Origin: Phytohabitans rumicis
Lineage (GTDB): Bacteria; Actinomycetota; Actinomycetes; Mycobacteriales; Micromonosporaceae
Direction of reading: 5' to 3'
NCBI RefSeq assembly: GCF_011764445.1
Contig: NZ_BLPG01000002.1
Coordinates: 124,001-188,000 of the forward strand
DNA: 64,000 bases
A program made the translations under genes and the position numbers. Under the pieces are notes generated by a model that was not told the DNA's origin, did no database searches, and worked only from the letters and a program-made list of their open reading frames with translations. This document shows, in pieces, positions 1-12,639 of the stretch (positions within the stretch are counted from its first letter, which is position 1; each line of letters starts with the position of its first letter).

Positions 1-121
1 GGAACAGCTCGTCGCTCGGCGACGAGTCCGGTCCCTCACCCCCACTCCAGCCGAGGTCGTCGCCGGGCGCGGCGATGTAGCCGTCCAGGGTCACATTCAT
101 GGCGAAGGTCAGTTTCCGCAT
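1..121 (-). CDS. Dihydrofolate reductase family protein, N-terminus only
   Basis: Only the first 40 codons are inside the window; the gene runs off the left edge. The visible N-terminus (MRKLTFAMNVTLDGYIAAPG) has the MxxTLDGYIA pattern of the RibD C-terminal/dihydrofolate-reductase-like family, small NADPH-dependent reductases that are mostly of unknown substrate. The ATG at 121 is preceded on the minus strand by GGGAGG at a suitable distance. The gene follows the DinB-like gene (195-851) by 73 nt on the same strand, so the two may be co-transcribed. A second member of this family lies at 26150-26731. The substrate cannot be inferred. Confidence 0.8.
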   Translation of the reverse strand, partial: MRKLTFAMNVTLDGYIAAPGDDLGWSGGEGPDSSPSDELF

Positions 122-194
122 GGCGTCATGCCTCCCGTGAGTTGGTCTCACACGTACAGACGGGCGCGGCGCGGAAACCTAATCGGTGCGCGAT

Positions 195-851
195 CTATGA
201 CCGCAGCGTGCTGTCCCAGCGCCATGTGGTGAGACGAGGGTGCCCGGGCAGTTCGGCGCGCCCGGTGGCCCACAGCAGGGTGGGCCAGGGATCCGCGCCG
301 CCCGGGGCTTCTGGGAACAGGCGGGCGAGCACTCGCGAGCAGAGAGCGGATGGCGGGGTCCAGGCAAGCCCGAGGCCTTCCGCCAGATCGTGCGTGTGCA
401 CCAACGTCTCCACCACCCCCATTGCCGCGAAGCCCTCGGGGTCTGACACCCCGGCGGCGTGGTGGGCGCGGACCCGGGGCGGCGTCGTACGCACCATGGC
501 GACCAGCAGCGCGCCAGTCGCCTCCAGCACCTGAAGCAGGCCGGCCGGACCCGCGTCACGGTCCGCGAAGAGGAAGTTCCAAGGTCCGCCCGGCCTCTTC
601 TGGCTCAACGCGATGGGCACATGGGTGTCCAGCGGCGGGCTCTGCGGCCCCAGCTGGACGGCGTAGTAGAACAGGTCGTCGGCGAGGTGCTCGAGGGTCT
701 CCCAGCAGTCCCACTCCAGCGAACCGGCCTTGCTGTCCCACCCCGCCGCGGGTGCCTCACGAAGGACGCCCACGGCGAGCCGCACAGCAAGGTCGACGTC
801 GTCCGCGGTGACGGGAGACAGCACTGATCCGGTTTCGACTGATCGTGACAT
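195..851 (-). CDS. Maleylpyruvate isomerase / DinB-like family protein
   Basis: A 218-residue protein of the DinB/MDMPI superfamily common in mycothiol-producing actinobacteria. These four-helix-bundle proteins bind a metal through a His triad and include mycothiol-dependent maleylpyruvate isomerase. The helix with E-W-D-C-W-E-T-L-E-H-L-A-D-D (about residues 46-60) and the later V-V-E-T-L-V-H-T-H-D-L-A (about 149-160) carry His residues in the expected places. The length fits the family. The ATG at 851 opens a clean frame. Most family members have no known substrate, so this is a fold assignment, not a reaction. Confidence 0.7.
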   Translation of the reverse strand: MSRSVETGSVLSPVTADDVDLAVRLAVGVLREAPAAGWDSKAGSLEWDCWETLEHLADDLFYYAVQLGPQSPPLDTHVPIALSQKRPGGPWNFLFADRDAGPAGLLQVLEATGALLVAMVRTTPPRVRAHHAAGVSDPEGFAAMGVVETLVHTHDLAEGLGLAWTPPSALCSRVLARLFPEAPGGADPWPTLLWATGRAELPGHPRLTTWRWDSTLRS

Positions 852-1194
852 GGCAGCACCGTATCGCGATGGGACCGGCCAGCCTCTCCAGCAACCGGCC
901 CGCGAAGCGACGGCGAACGTTGCGGGTGGGGCGGGGAGTTTCTGTGCCCGGATTAATGGATTGCTATTACCGGTAATCCAGTAATCCGAAAACGGACATA
1001 TGACCGCGCACCATAATGCCGGTTATGTGCGGCGCGACGATTAGCGGTGAGTGGTCCGGGCTGGCCGAGAGCCGGCACGGATTTCTGAGTTCGCGCAACC
1101 CGATATGGGCAAGGTGTGCACCTAACCGGTGAGGAGGGACGAGACATGCGTCCCGCCGACCGTCATCGGACACTCATCGCCGAGTAGGAGCCAG
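852..1194. other. Intergenic region with palindromes, no gene seen
   Basis: This 343-base gap separates two divergent genes and has an AT-rich core (about 950-1050) that stands out in this genome. It holds a perfect 12-base palindrome ATTACCGGTAAT at 966-977, flanked by two GTAATCC-like repeats, and a looser dyad CATAA-N6-TTATG at 1012-1027. These look like operator or promoter DNA. No reading frame here has convincing codon usage. Confidence 0.5.
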
Positions 1195-1764
1195 ATGAAC
1201 CACGCCCGTAAGGTTCTCGCCGCGCTGACCGTCTCGCTCGCTCTCGCCGGTTGCGGCTCCGAGCCCGAGCCGAGCGTCGCCTCCGCGACCGACGCACCCG
1301 ACCGTCCGGCCGCGACCACCGACGTGGTCGCCCAGTACGTGGAGGCGCAGCGGAAATGGGTCGCCTGCATGCGGCAGCAGAGCTTCGACCTGCCCGACCC
1401 TGACGCCAAGGGCCAGGTCGACTTCAGCGGCCTCGGCGACGGCCTCGAGCTCAAGAAGAATCCGAAGTGGAGCGAGGCGCAGAAGGCATGTCAAGAGTTC
1501 AAAGTCCCCATCTCGGAGGAGGAGCTCTACCCACTCACGGCCGAACAGATCGCGAACGCGCGCGCCTACTCGGCGTGCCGGCGGGCGAATGGCCGCCCGG
1601 ACTACCCGGATCCCAAGCCCAACGGCTACATGCCGGAAGGCTGGGGACGGGAGCTGACTCCAACGGAGGAGCAGGCCGACCGCCGCGCGTCCGCCATCTG
1701 CGCGCCCGTGCAAGACGGGCTTCCGCCTGACCCGAACGCCACCGTCGGCACGCCGCAGGGGTAA
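1195..1764 (+). CDS. Secreted lipoprotein of unknown function
   Basis: A 189-residue protein with a signal peptide ending in the lipobox LAGC (about residues 17-20), so it is predicted to be lipidated and held on the outer face of the membrane. The mature part is polar and contains four Cys residues in a CMRQ...ACQEF...SACRR...AICAP spacing that could form two disulfides. I chose the ATG at 1195 because AGGAG sits just upstream and the signal peptide starts there; an earlier in-frame start at 1129 would bury the signal. The protein resembles small Cys-paired actinobacterial lipoproteins, but I do not recognise a function. Confidence 0.75.
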   Translation: MNHARKVLAALTVSLALAGCGSEPEPSVASATDAPDRPAATTDVVAQYVEAQRKWVACMRQQSFDLPDPDAKGQVDFSGLGDGLELKKNPKWSEAQKACQEFKVPISEEELYPLTAEQIANARAYSACRRANGRPDYPDPKPNGYMPEGWGRELTPTEEQADRRASAICAPVQDGLPPDPNATVGTPQG

Positions 1765-1789
1765 GGCACGTCAATGGGGCTCCACCGGC

Positions 1790-2455
1790 TCAGACCGAGC
1801 TGCCGGGCTGGACGATGCCGTGTTCGTAGGCGAACACCACCGCTTGGACCCGGTCGCGCAGGTGGAGCTTGGCGAACACGCTGCCGACGTGGCTCTTCAC
1901 CGTGGCCTCGGTCACGACGAGGTGCGCGGCGATCTCCGGGTTCGACAGGCCCCTGGCCACCAGGAGGAGGACCTCCCGCTCGCGGGGTGTGAGCCCGGCC
2001 AGCAGCGCGGTCGGCGCCCGGCGCGGTGCGGCGCGGGCGGCGAAGTCCTCGATGAGCCGGCGGGTGATCGACGGCGACAGCAGTGCCTCGCCGGAGTGCA
2101 CCACCCGGATCGCCTCCAGGAGGCGTTCGCGTGAGGCGTCCTTGAGCAGGAAGCCCGACGCGCCCGCCCGCAGGGCGCCGAAGACGTACTCGTCCAGGTC
2201 GTAGGTCGTGAGGATCAGCACGCGGGGCGTGGGCCCGGCGGTGGTCAGTCGGGAGGTGGCCTCGACGCCGTCCATGCTCGGCATCCGGACATCCATCAGG
2301 ACCACGTCGGGCCGCAGTTCGGCGGCCCGGGTGAGCGCGTCGTGGCCGTCGGCGGCCTCGCCGACGACCTCGAGGTCGGGCTGGGTTTGCAGGAACAGCC
2401 GGAAGCCGGTGCGGATCAGCTCCTGGTCGTCGACGATCAACAGGCGGATGGTCAT
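1790..2455 (-). CDS. NarL/LuxR-type response regulator
   Basis: A 221-residue two-component regulator. The receiver domain has the acidic pair D9-D10 and the phospho-acceptor D55 in VVLMDVRMP; the C-terminal LuxR-type HTH begins at LTPREREVLLLVARG (about 146-160). The gene overlaps the histidine kinase gene by ATGA (2452-2455), so the two are translationally coupled and form a cognate pair. It is the last gene of an operon with an ABC ATPase and permease, so it probably controls that transporter in response to what the kinase senses. DesR/LiaR-like proteins are the nearest kind. The signal is unknown. Confidence 0.93.
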   Translation of the reverse strand: MTIRLLIVDDQELIRTGFRLFLQTQPDLEVVGEAADGHDALTRAAELRPDVVLMDVRMPSMDGVEATSRLTTAGPTPRVLILTTYDLDEYVFGALRAGASGFLLKDASRERLLEAIRVVHSGEALLSPSITRRLIEDFAARAAPRRAPTALLAGLTPREREVLLLVARGLSNPEIAAHLVVTEATVKSHVGSVFAKLHLRDRVQAVVFAYEHGIVQPGSSV

Positions 2456-3579
2456 GCCGCGTTCACCGCGGGCAGCCGGGCGGTCACCTGGAACCCGCGG
2501 TCGGTGCGGCGGGCCTCCAGGGTGCCGCCTGCCACCGCCGCCCGCTCACGCATCCCAACAATGCCGTGCCCGCCGGCCGATGGTGCCGGGTCGTTCCCGC
2601 CGCCGTCGTCTTCGACCGTGACGTCCAGCTGAGTCTGGCCGTAGCCGACGGTCACGGTGACCTGGGTGGGCTCGGTGTGTTTGAGCACGTTGGTCAGCGC
2701 CTCCTCGACGATCCGGTACGCGGACAGCTCGACGCCGCCGGCCAGTGGCCGGGCCTGGCCGGTGAGCTGCAGCCGTACCGGCATCCCGGCGGTCCGGTAC
2801 TCGGCGACCAGCTCGCCGAGTTGGGCGAGCGACGGCTGCGGCCGGAACTGCGCGCCGTTGTCCGAGGCGCGCAGCAGGACGAGGATTCGGCGCAGCTCGG
2901 CCAGGCTCTGCTCGGCGGTGGCCTCGACCCGTTCCAGGGTCTGCGCCGCCACCCGGGGCGAGGTCGGCAGGACGTCGCGGGCGCCGCGTACGCCGATCAG
3001 CATCACGGTGACCGAATGGGCGACGATGTCGTGCAGCTCCCGGGCGATGGACGTGCGTTCCCGTTGCGCCGCGATCTGGTCGAGCTGCTCGCGCTCGCGC
3101 TCCAGGGTGGCCGCGCGTTCCTCCAGCGCCCAGGTGTAGCGCCGCCGGGTCCGCAGGTATGAACCGAGCACCCATGCGGCGATCGGGCTGGCCAGTGAGG
3201 TGATGCTCGCGAGGAGCAGGAACAGCGCCGTCGGGACGAGCACTGCCACCGATGTCCGTCGGCTCCGCAGGTCGGCGAGCGAAGCGAGTGCGACAACGAT
3301 GGGCGCCCCGCCGGGCGAGTAGTCCAGCGGGATGAGCAGCGCGGCACCGGCGCAGGTCGCCGCGAGCACTGCCAAGGGCGCGCGGCGGCGGCCGAGCAAC
3401 ACGGCGCCGACGAGCACGGTGACCACGACCGGGACCACGCCGACCGGGGTCCCGTCGTCGAACAGCAGCCCCAACTCCACCCCGGCCGTGATCACCGCCA
3501 GCGCGAGGTCGAGCAGCGCCGTGCGGCGCGCGACCAGCAGGTCGTACGCCGCACGGGCCTGGCGGGCAAGCCGGTTCAC
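2452..3579 (-). CDS. Sensor histidine kinase (HisKA_3 type)
   Basis: A 375-residue membrane kinase. The first about 145 residues hold several hydrophobic segments (for example 21-40, 47-62, 68-84, 110-138) with no large extracellular loop, so the stimulus is probably sensed in or at the membrane. The phospho-acceptor His183 lies in IARELHDIVAHSV, the HisKA_3 motif. The HATPase domain follows, with N-box VEEALTNVLKHT and G-boxes VEDDGGG and HGIVGMRERA. The GTG start at 3579 overlaps the permease stop by GTGA. It should phosphorylate the response regulator at 1790-2455. Confidence 0.93.
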   Translation of the reverse strand: MNRLARQARAAYDLLVARRTALLDLALAVITAGVELGLLFDDGTPVGVVPVVVTVLVGAVLLGRRRAPLAVLAATCAGAALLIPLDYSPGGAPIVVALASLADLRSRRTSVAVLVPTALFLLLASITSLASPIAAWVLGSYLRTRRRYTWALEERAATLEREREQLDQIAAQRERTSIARELHDIVAHSVTVMLIGVRGARDVLPTSPRVAAQTLERVEATAEQSLAELRRILVLLRASDNGAQFRPQPSLAQLGELVAEYRTAGMPVRLQLTGQARPLAGGVELSAYRIVEEALTNVLKHTEPTQVTVTVGYGQTQLDVTVEDDGGGNDPAPSAGGHGIVGMRERAAVAGGTLEARRTDRGFQVTARLPAVNAA

Positions 3580-4295
3580 GCCAGATCGCGCCGTCGCTCG
3601 GCGACGACCGCGGCCAGCGCGATCGCGACCGTCCAGGCGGCCAGCACCCAGCCGGCGGAGACCACCGACAGAGTCGTGTTGTGGGTCATCCGGCTCAGCA
3701 CGCCGGCCGCGCCGAACGGGGTGAGGTTGCCCGCCGATTCCCAGGCCCCGGACAGCAGCGGGACCACCGCGAAGTTCAAGATCAGCAGGACGACCACGCC
3801 GAGGACGGGGCTACGGATAAGGGCGCCGAGGGCGGCACCCAGGACCGCGGACAGCACGAACGCCACCAGGTTGCCCGCCACGACCGCGGTGACGTCACCC
3901 GCGGTGAGGTCGGGCCCCGGCTGGTCGCTCAGCAGCGGCAACGCGAGCCCGACCGACGCCACGCTGGTCAGCGCGCCGAGCAGGAGCCCGGTCAGCGCGT
4001 ACGCGGCGATCCGCGCCGACAGCACGACCCCGCGGTCCCGGCGCGCCACCAGCGCCGCCGGCGCGGCCGTCCGGTGCCGGTACTCACCGGCCGCGCCGAC
4101 CAGGCCCCACAGGAGCAGCAGGATGGGCATCCCGGACAGGGCCTCCTCCTTCTCGGGCAGCTCGTCCAGTGTGCCTGAGGCCACCGCGACGATCAGGACG
4201 TTGAGAACCGTGAAAGCGACCCCGCCCACCGCGAAGCCCAGCACCGTACGGGTGGTCACCGTCTTGATCAGTTCGCCGCGCAGCAGATGACTCAC
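3576..4295 (-). CDS. ABC transporter permease (ABC-2 type)
   Basis: A 239-residue integral membrane protein with about six hydrophobic segments. It begins MSHLLRGELIKTVTTRT, the short amphipathic N-terminus typical of ABC-2 permeases of exporters. Its GTG start at 4295 overlaps the ATPase stop (GTGA) and its own stop overlaps the kinase start, so expression is tightly coupled. With the ATPase it should form an exporter, often for peptides or membrane-active compounds in this type of ABC/two-component operon. The substrate is not known. Confidence 0.88.
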   Translation of the reverse strand: MSHLLRGELIKTVTTRTVLGFAVGGVAFTVLNVLIVAVASGTLDELPEKEEALSGMPILLLLWGLVGAAGEYRHRTAAPAALVARRDRGVVLSARIAAYALTGLLLGALTSVASVGLALPLLSDQPGPDLTAGDVTAVVAGNLVAFVLSAVLGAALGALIRSPVLGVVVLLILNFAVVPLLSGAWESAGNLTPFGAAGVLSRMTHNTTLSVVSAGWVLAAWTVAIALAAVVAERRRDLA

Positions 4296-5203
4296 CGGCT
4301 CGTTCCTCCCGTCAGGCCGAAGAACGCGTCCTCCAGGGACGCGGTCCGCGGGGCGATCTCCTCCAGCAGGATGCCCGCGCCGTGGGCCAGCCGTGCCAGC
4401 TCCGCGACGTCCAGCCCTTCGACCAGCAACCCGCCCGCGTCCTCGGGCCGGACCCGTCCGCCGGCGGCGTCCACCAGGCGGGCCAGCCGCTCGGCTTCGG
4501 CGGTGCGCACCACGACCCCGGTGTGCCCGGATCCCGCCAGGTCCCGGATCGGGCCTTCATGGACCAGCCGCCCTTGATCGATCACTATCACGTCGTCGAC
4601 GGTCTGGGCCGCCTCACTCAACATGTGGCTGGACAGGAGCACCGTGCCTCCGTTCGCGGCCCGTTCCCTCAGCAAGGTGCGCAGCCAGCGGATGCCTTGC
4701 GGGTCGAGGCCGTTCACCGGCTCGTCCAGCACCAGGATCTCCGGGTCGCCGAGCAGCGCCGCGGCGAGCCCGAGCCGCTGCCGCATGCCCATCGAGTACT
4801 TCCCGACCCTGCCCCGGGCCGCCGCCGCCAAGCCGACCAGGTCCAGGACCTCGGCGACCCGGCGGCGGGGCAACCCGGCCAGCGCCGCCAGCGACCGCAG
4901 GTGCGCTCGGGCGCTGCGGCCGGGATGGGCCCCGCACGGCTCGATGTGTACGCCGAGGATGCGGGCGTCGGGCCGCATCGCCGTGACCGGCGTGCCCTGT
5001 ACGAAGGCCCGCCCCGCCGTGGGCCGTGCCAGGCCGGCGACCGCCTTGAGCGCGGTGGTCTTCCCGGCTCCGTTCGGGCCGAAGAACCCCGTCACCCGTC
5101 CGGACCCGACCGTGAACGACAGGTCGTCGACCACCGCTCTGCGGCCGTAGCGCTTGGTCAACCCCTCGACCCGGATGGCCGCCGATGTTCGTGAAGTAGT
5201 CAT
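4292..5203 (-). CDS. ABC transporter ATP-binding protein
   Basis: A 303-residue nucleotide-binding subunit. Walker A is GPNGAGKTT (about residues 38-46), the signature is YSMGMRQRLGLAAALLGD, and Walker B is ILVLDEPVNGLDP. The C-terminal about 80 residues form the extra domain seen in exporters of the CcmA/NatA kind. I placed the start at the ATG at 5203 (MTTSRTSAAIRVEGLTKRYG); the open frame continues upstream for 123 codons but these are low-complexity Arg/Pro-rich and overlap the neighbouring MerR gene. First gene of the four-gene ABC/two-component operon. Confidence 0.93.
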   Translation of the reverse strand: MTTSRTSAAIRVEGLTKRYGRRAVVDDLSFTVGSGRVTGFFGPNGAGKTTALKAVAGLARPTAGRAFVQGTPVTAMRPDARILGVHIEPCGAHPGRSARAHLRSLAALAGLPRRRVAEVLDLVGLAAAARGRVGKYSMGMRQRLGLAAALLGDPEILVLDEPVNGLDPQGIRWLRTLLRERAANGGTVLLSSHMLSEAAQTVDDVIVIDQGRLVHEGPIRDLAGSGHTGVVVRTAEAERLARLVDAAGGRVRPEDAGGLLVEGLDVAELARLAHGAGILLEEIAPRTASLEDAFFGLTGGTSR

Positions 5204-5295
5204 GCCCGAAGCCTCCGGTGTGGCGATCTCCCCGTCATCGGCCCACGGTCGAAACCCGAATTCCGACCAGGGGTGGACACCACCGCCGGGCGCGG

Positions 5296-6000
5296 TCAGC
5301 CGCCGAGGTAGGCGTCCAGCGCGGCGGCGCCGGTGAGCATGGCGCGGCTCCTGGACGCCAGGCGGGCGTGCCAGTCGCGCAGCATCGACTCCAGCGGCGC
5401 GACGCCGCCGGCGGAACGGACCTGCGCGATCAGCGGGGCGATCTGCGCCGACCGGTAGCCGCCGCGCCTGAGCTGGTGGACCAGCAGGGCGTCGCGCACG
5501 TCGGCCGCGCGGTAGACCCGGTAGCCCGTCTGCTGGTCGCGGCGCGGCTGGACCAGGCCGGCGCGTTCCCATTTGCGCAGGGTGGCCGCGCGGAGGCCGA
5601 GCCTTCTGGCCAGCGGGCCGACGAACGTGTCGCCGCGCTCCGGCGGCACGGGTACGAGGTCGCCCAGCGCGGCTTCGACGGCCTGCAGGGTGCGGCGGTC
5701 CTCGAGCAGCTGGGCGTGACTCTCGTCGATGAGCCGCAGCGCGTCCCCGGTCGCGTCCCGGTTGACCGCCTGCATGATCGCGGTGGCCGTCTGGTGGCCG
5801 TGTCCGGACACGAGGGCGAGGAACGCGCGCAGGGCTTGCGCGTGCCGCCGGGTGTAGGTGCGGTAGCCGTGCGGGGTGCGTGCGGCGGCCGGAAGGATGC
5901 CGGCCGCCTCGTAGTTGCGGATCGCCTGCGTGGACAGGCCGTTCGCGCGCCCCAGGTCAACCGGCCTGAGCCGTCCACCGTCTTGAAGGTTTCGCTCCAA
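5296..6000 (-). CDS. MerR-family regulator with two HTH domains (TioE-like)
   Basis: The protein (about 234 residues from the TTG at 6000) carries two MerR-type winged helices: RPVDLGRANGLSTQAIRNYE near the N-terminus and PLARRLGLRAATLRKWERAG in the second half, each followed by the wing motif GYRxY. This tandem layout is that of TioE-family regulators. There is no classical MerR ligand-binding tail. The start is uncertain: a TTG at 6042 is also in frame, but it lies inside the palindrome at 6039-6054, so the TTG at 6000 giving MERNLQDGG is preferred. It is divergent from the erythromycin-esterase-like gene and 92 nt upstream of the ABC operon, so it may control either. Confidence 0.8.
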   Translation of the reverse strand: MERNLQDGGRLRPVDLGRANGLSTQAIRNYEAAGILPAAARTPHGYRTYTRRHAQALRAFLALVSGHGHQTATAIMQAVNRDATGDALRLIDESHAQLLEDRRTLQAVEAALGDLVPVPPERGDTFVGPLARRLGLRAATLRKWERAGLVQPRRDQQTGYRVYRAADVRDALLVHQLRRGGYRSAQIAPLIAQVRSAGGVAPLESMLRDWHARLASRSRAMLTGAAALDAYLGG

Positions 6001-6027
6001 CGTCCTGCCATTATCGCGACGAAGTTT

Positions 6028-6054
6028 CAACCGTTGGTTCAACGATATCGTTGA
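6028..6054. promoter_or_regulatory. Palindromic operator between MerR gene and esterase
   Basis: A perfect 16-base palindrome TCAACGATATCGTTGA (6039-6054) follows a shorter dyad CAAC-c-GTTG (6028-6036), so CAAC/GTTG half-sites occur four times in 27 bases. A TATCGT hexamer (6046-6051) inside it lies 8 nt before the ATG at 6060 and can serve as -10 box of the esterase gene. The position suggests autoregulation by the two-HTH MerR protein and control of the divergent gene. Confidence 0.6.
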
Positions 6055-7251
6055 GGGGCATGACCGCTGGTATCAAGGAAACCGCGCACACCGTCGACGC
6101 CGCTACCGTCATGAGCCTGCTCCCGGCCCGGCCCCGGCTGCTCGCCCTGGGCGAGCCCACCCACGGCGCGGACGCGCTGCTCGACCTGCGCAACGAGCTC
6201 TTCCGGCAACTCGTCGAACGGGAGGGCTACCGGACGATCGCGATCGAGAGCGACTGCCTGATGGGCCTGGTCGTGGACGACTACGTCACCTCGGGCACGG
6301 GCGCCCTCGACGAGGTCATGGAGCGCGGCTTCAGCCACGGGTGGGGCGCCTTCGCGGGCAACCGCGAGCTGGTGCGCTGGATGCGCGCGTACAACGAGGG
6401 CCGGCCCGGGTCCGAGCGGCTGCGCTTCGCCGGGTTCGACGGCCCGCTGGAGATCACCGGCGCGGCGAGCCCCCGGCCGGCCCTCACCGCGCTGCACGCC
6501 TACCTCACCGCCTGGGCGGACGCCGACCTGCTGCCCTGCACCGCCGACACCCTCGACCGGCTGCTCGGCGCCGACGACCGCTGGACGAACCCCGCCGCGA
6601 TGATGGACCCGGCCCAGTCCGCGGGGCGTACCCCCGAGGCCAAGCGGCTGCGGCTGCTCGCCGACGACCTGGTGGCCCTGCTCGACGCGCAGCCGCCGCA
6701 GCTGATCGCGGCGTCCTCGCGGGAGGACTGGGACCGGGCCCGCCTGTACGGGCGTACCGCCACCGGGCTGCTGCGCTACCACTTCTGGATGGCCGACACC
6801 TCACCGGGTCGCATGGCGTGGCTGCTGGGCGTGCGGGACTCGATGATGGCCGCCAACCTGCTCGCCGTCGCCGAGCGTGGCCCGACGCTGGTGAACGCCC
6901 ACAACAGCCATCTGCAGCGGACCAAGAGCAGCATGCGGTTGGGCGGCCTGCCGCTGCAGTGGTGGAGCGCCGGCGCGATCGTCGGCGCCCACCTGGGCGA
7001 CGGGTACGCGTTCCTGGCCACCGCCCTCGGCACGTTCGGTGACCACGGCGTGGACGCCCCACCAGCGGACACCGTCGAGGGGCTGCTGTACGCGCTGCCG
7101 CAGGACCGGTACGTCGTCGACGCCCGCCGGCTGGCCACCGTCCTGGGCGACACGCCGCCGGCCGCCCGCGTGTCCCCCTGGTACGGCTACGCGCCGCTGG
7201 ACCCGGCCCAGGTGGCCAGCACCGACGGGATCGTGTTCGTCAAGGATGCCG

Positions 7252-9625
<2,374 letters not shown>

Positions 9626-9629
9626 CGGG

Positions 9630-10040
9630 TCAGCTCAGCTCCTGGATGCGGATCATGTTGCCCGCCGGGTCGCGGAAGGCGCAGTCGCGGACGCCGTACG
9701 GCTGGTCGGTCGGCTCCTGGACCACCTCGGCGCCGCTGGCCTCCAGCTTCGCGAAGGTGCCGTCGACGTCGCGGGTGGCCAGGTTGACGCCGAAGTAGCT
9801 GCCCTTGGCCATCAGCTCGAACAGGACCCGGCGCTCGTCGTCGGTGATGCCGGGCGTCGCGGCCGGCGGGTGCAGGACGATGGCCGTGTCGGGCTGGCCG
9901 GCGGGGCCGACCGTGATCCAACGCATCCCCTCGTACCCGACGTCGTTGCGGATCTCGAAGCCGAGCACGTCGCGGTAGAAGGCCAGGGAGGCGTCCGGGT
10001 CGCTGTGCGGAAGGAAGCTCGCGTGAATGGTGATGTCCAT
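9630..10040 (-). CDS. VOC family (glyoxalase/bleomycin-resistance fold) protein
   Basis: A 136-residue single-chain vicinal-oxygen-chelate protein beginning [28 protein letters not shown], the usual first beta-alpha-beta of the fold, and ending [13 protein letters not shown], the usual last metal-ligand strand. Members bind metals and act as dioxygenases, isomerases or drug-binding proteins. The ATG at 10040 lies 5 nt after the AraC-type gene and the UvrA-like gene starts 4 nt after its stop, so all three form one operon. The pairing with a UvrA-like ATPase hints at a protective role against a small toxic molecule, but this is inference. Confidence 0.85.
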   Translation of the reverse strand: MDITIHASFLPHSDPDASLAFYRDVLGFEIRNDVGYEGMRWITVGPAGQPDTAIVLHPPAATPGITDDERRVLFELMAKGSYFGVNLATRDVDGTFAKLEASGAEVVQEPTDQPYGVRDCAFRDPAGNMIRIQELS

Positions 10041-10045
10041 GTCAG

Positions 10046-10495
10046 TCACGCTAGTTGCGGCTGCGTGACCCGCGCTTCTCGATTCCTGATCGGTCTGGTG
10101 ACCTGCTTGGCCACGCACGCCGGTATCCCCGCCGTCGCGCGCGCCGCCCGCTCCCGGTAGACGCTGGGCGGCACGCCGACCAACTCGGTGAAGCGGGTGC
10201 TGAAGGTGCCCAGCGACGAGCAGCCGACCGCGAAACAGACCTCGGTGACGCTGAGGTCGCCACGACGCAAGAACGCCATCGCGCGCTCGATGCGCCGGGT
10301 CATCAGATAGGCGTACGGCGACTCGCCGTACGCCTGCCGGAACTGGCGACTGAGGTGCCCGGCCGACATGTTCACGCCGCGGGCCAGCGCCTCGACGTCA
10401 AGCGGCTGCGCGTACTCCCGGTCGATCCGATCCTTGACCCGGCGCAGCAGCACCAGGTCGCGCAGATGCTGCTCGGCGGCGGGTCGACTGGTCAC
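10046..10495 (-). CDS. AraC-family HTH regulator
   Basis: A short (149-residue) protein that is essentially an AraC DNA-binding domain: first HTH LDVEALARGVNMSAGHLSRQF and second HTH SVTEVCFAVGCSSLGTFSTRFTELVGVPPSVYR. There is no effector-binding domain, as in MarA/SoxS-like or AdaA-like short forms. The GTG at 10495 is used; an earlier GTG at 10519 is possible. First gene of an operon with VOC and UvrA-like genes, which it likely regulates. The tail after residue about 125 is Arg-rich and not conserved in the family. Confidence 0.85.
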   Translation of the reverse strand: MTSRPAAEQHLRDLVLLRRVKDRIDREYAQPLDVEALARGVNMSAGHLSRQFRQAYGESPYAYLMTRRIERAMAFLRRGDLSVTEVCFAVGCSSLGTFSTRFTELVGVPPSVYRERAARATAGIPACVAKQVTRPIRNREARVTQPQLA

Positions 10496-10529
10496 CTGCG
10501 AAATCGTGCCACATCTCACGATGCCGCCG

Positions 10530-12014
<1,485 letters not shown>

Positions 12015-12040
12015 TCATGCAAGGTGGGGTGGCCAAGATC

Positions 12041-12107
12041 GCGTTGATCAGGGACCCGCTCGCGCGCCACGCCGCCACACGCCCGAGCCACTCCCTGATC
12101 ATCGGGG
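12041..12107. repeat. GATC-bounded palindrome, family P2, copy 1
   Basis: A 67-base element whose ends GTTGATCAGGGA and TCCCTGATCA are inverted. The distance from first to last GATC is 55 bases. A second copy lies at 35597-35663 in opposite orientation with the same length and about 57 of 67 bases identical by eye. It sits between argG and the MarR gene. Confidence 0.8.
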
Positions 12108-12199
12108 CGAGGCGGGCTCGCCGCGCGGCGACGCCGGCGAGGCGGGGAGCGGGGGCATGCGGGCGCGGAAGCTGCGGGAGGAGAGGGACTGGGCGGCGG

Positions 12200-12605
12200 C
12201 TAGGAGGACATCCGATAGGGGGCGGGGAGGTCGGCGTCCAGGTCGCGCAGGGCGGCGGTGGTGGCGGACCACTCGGCCTGGATGAGCGGGAGTAGGGCGT
12301 GGGTCCTGGGGTGAGGTGGACGATGCGTTGGCGGGCGTCTGTGCCGGGCTCCAGGGTGACGTAGCCGGCCTTGGCCATCTGGGCGACGGTCTGGCTGGCC
12401 GCCGAGTGGGTCACGCCGACGGCGCCGGCCAGGGCGCGGATCGACATCGGGCCGGCGGCGACCAGGGCCCGGACGGCGGGGAGAAGCGCGGCCGGTAGTC
12501 CGGCACGCCGGCGTCGCGGTAGACCGTGGCGACGTCGCCGTCCAGCAGCTCCAGGACGTGCCGCATCAGGGTGCCGACCGCTTCGCGTTCCGGAAGGGTG
12601 CTCAC
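12200..12605 (-). CDS. MarR-family regulator, two frameshifts
   Basis: Reads as a 135-residue MarR-type winged-helix protein after two single-base repairs, at G runs 12478-12481 and 12308-12311. The repaired sequence runs MSTLPEREAVGTLMRHVLEL... SIRALAGAVGVTHSAASQTV (recognition helix) AQMAKAGYVTLEPGTDARQR (wing) and ends with a C-terminal dimer helix to a TAG at 12200. Homology continues smoothly across both breaks, so consensus error is likely. It is divergent from the prolyl aminopeptidase gene across the dyad at 12616-12629 and probably represses itself and that gene. The GTG at 12605 abuts the shared promoter. Confidence 0.75.
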
Positions 12606-12633
12606 TCGACAAAAATAACAGCACTGTTAGATT
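12606..12633 (+). promoter_or_regulatory. Promoter and MarR-type operator of pip
   Basis: TCGACA (12606-12611, -35), a 16-base spacer and TAGATT (12628-12633, -10) end 6 nt before the ATG at 12640, so the transcript should be leaderless. The spacer contains the dyad TAACAG-CA-CTGTTA (12616-12629), which overlaps the -10 box; a dimer bound here would block the promoter. Confidence 0.65.
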
Positions 12634-12639
12634 GAAGGC

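Noticed and set aside
4292-5572. A 426-residue ABC ATPase with an N-terminal extension
   Set aside because: The extra 123 codons are Arg/Pro-rich, overlap the MerR gene in antisense and have no homology; the ATG at 5203 opens the ATPase domain.
12200-12605. MarR gene as a decayed pseudogene
   Set aside because: Both breaks are single missing bases at G/C runs, the same error type as in conserved genes such as gcvP, and homology is otherwise complete.
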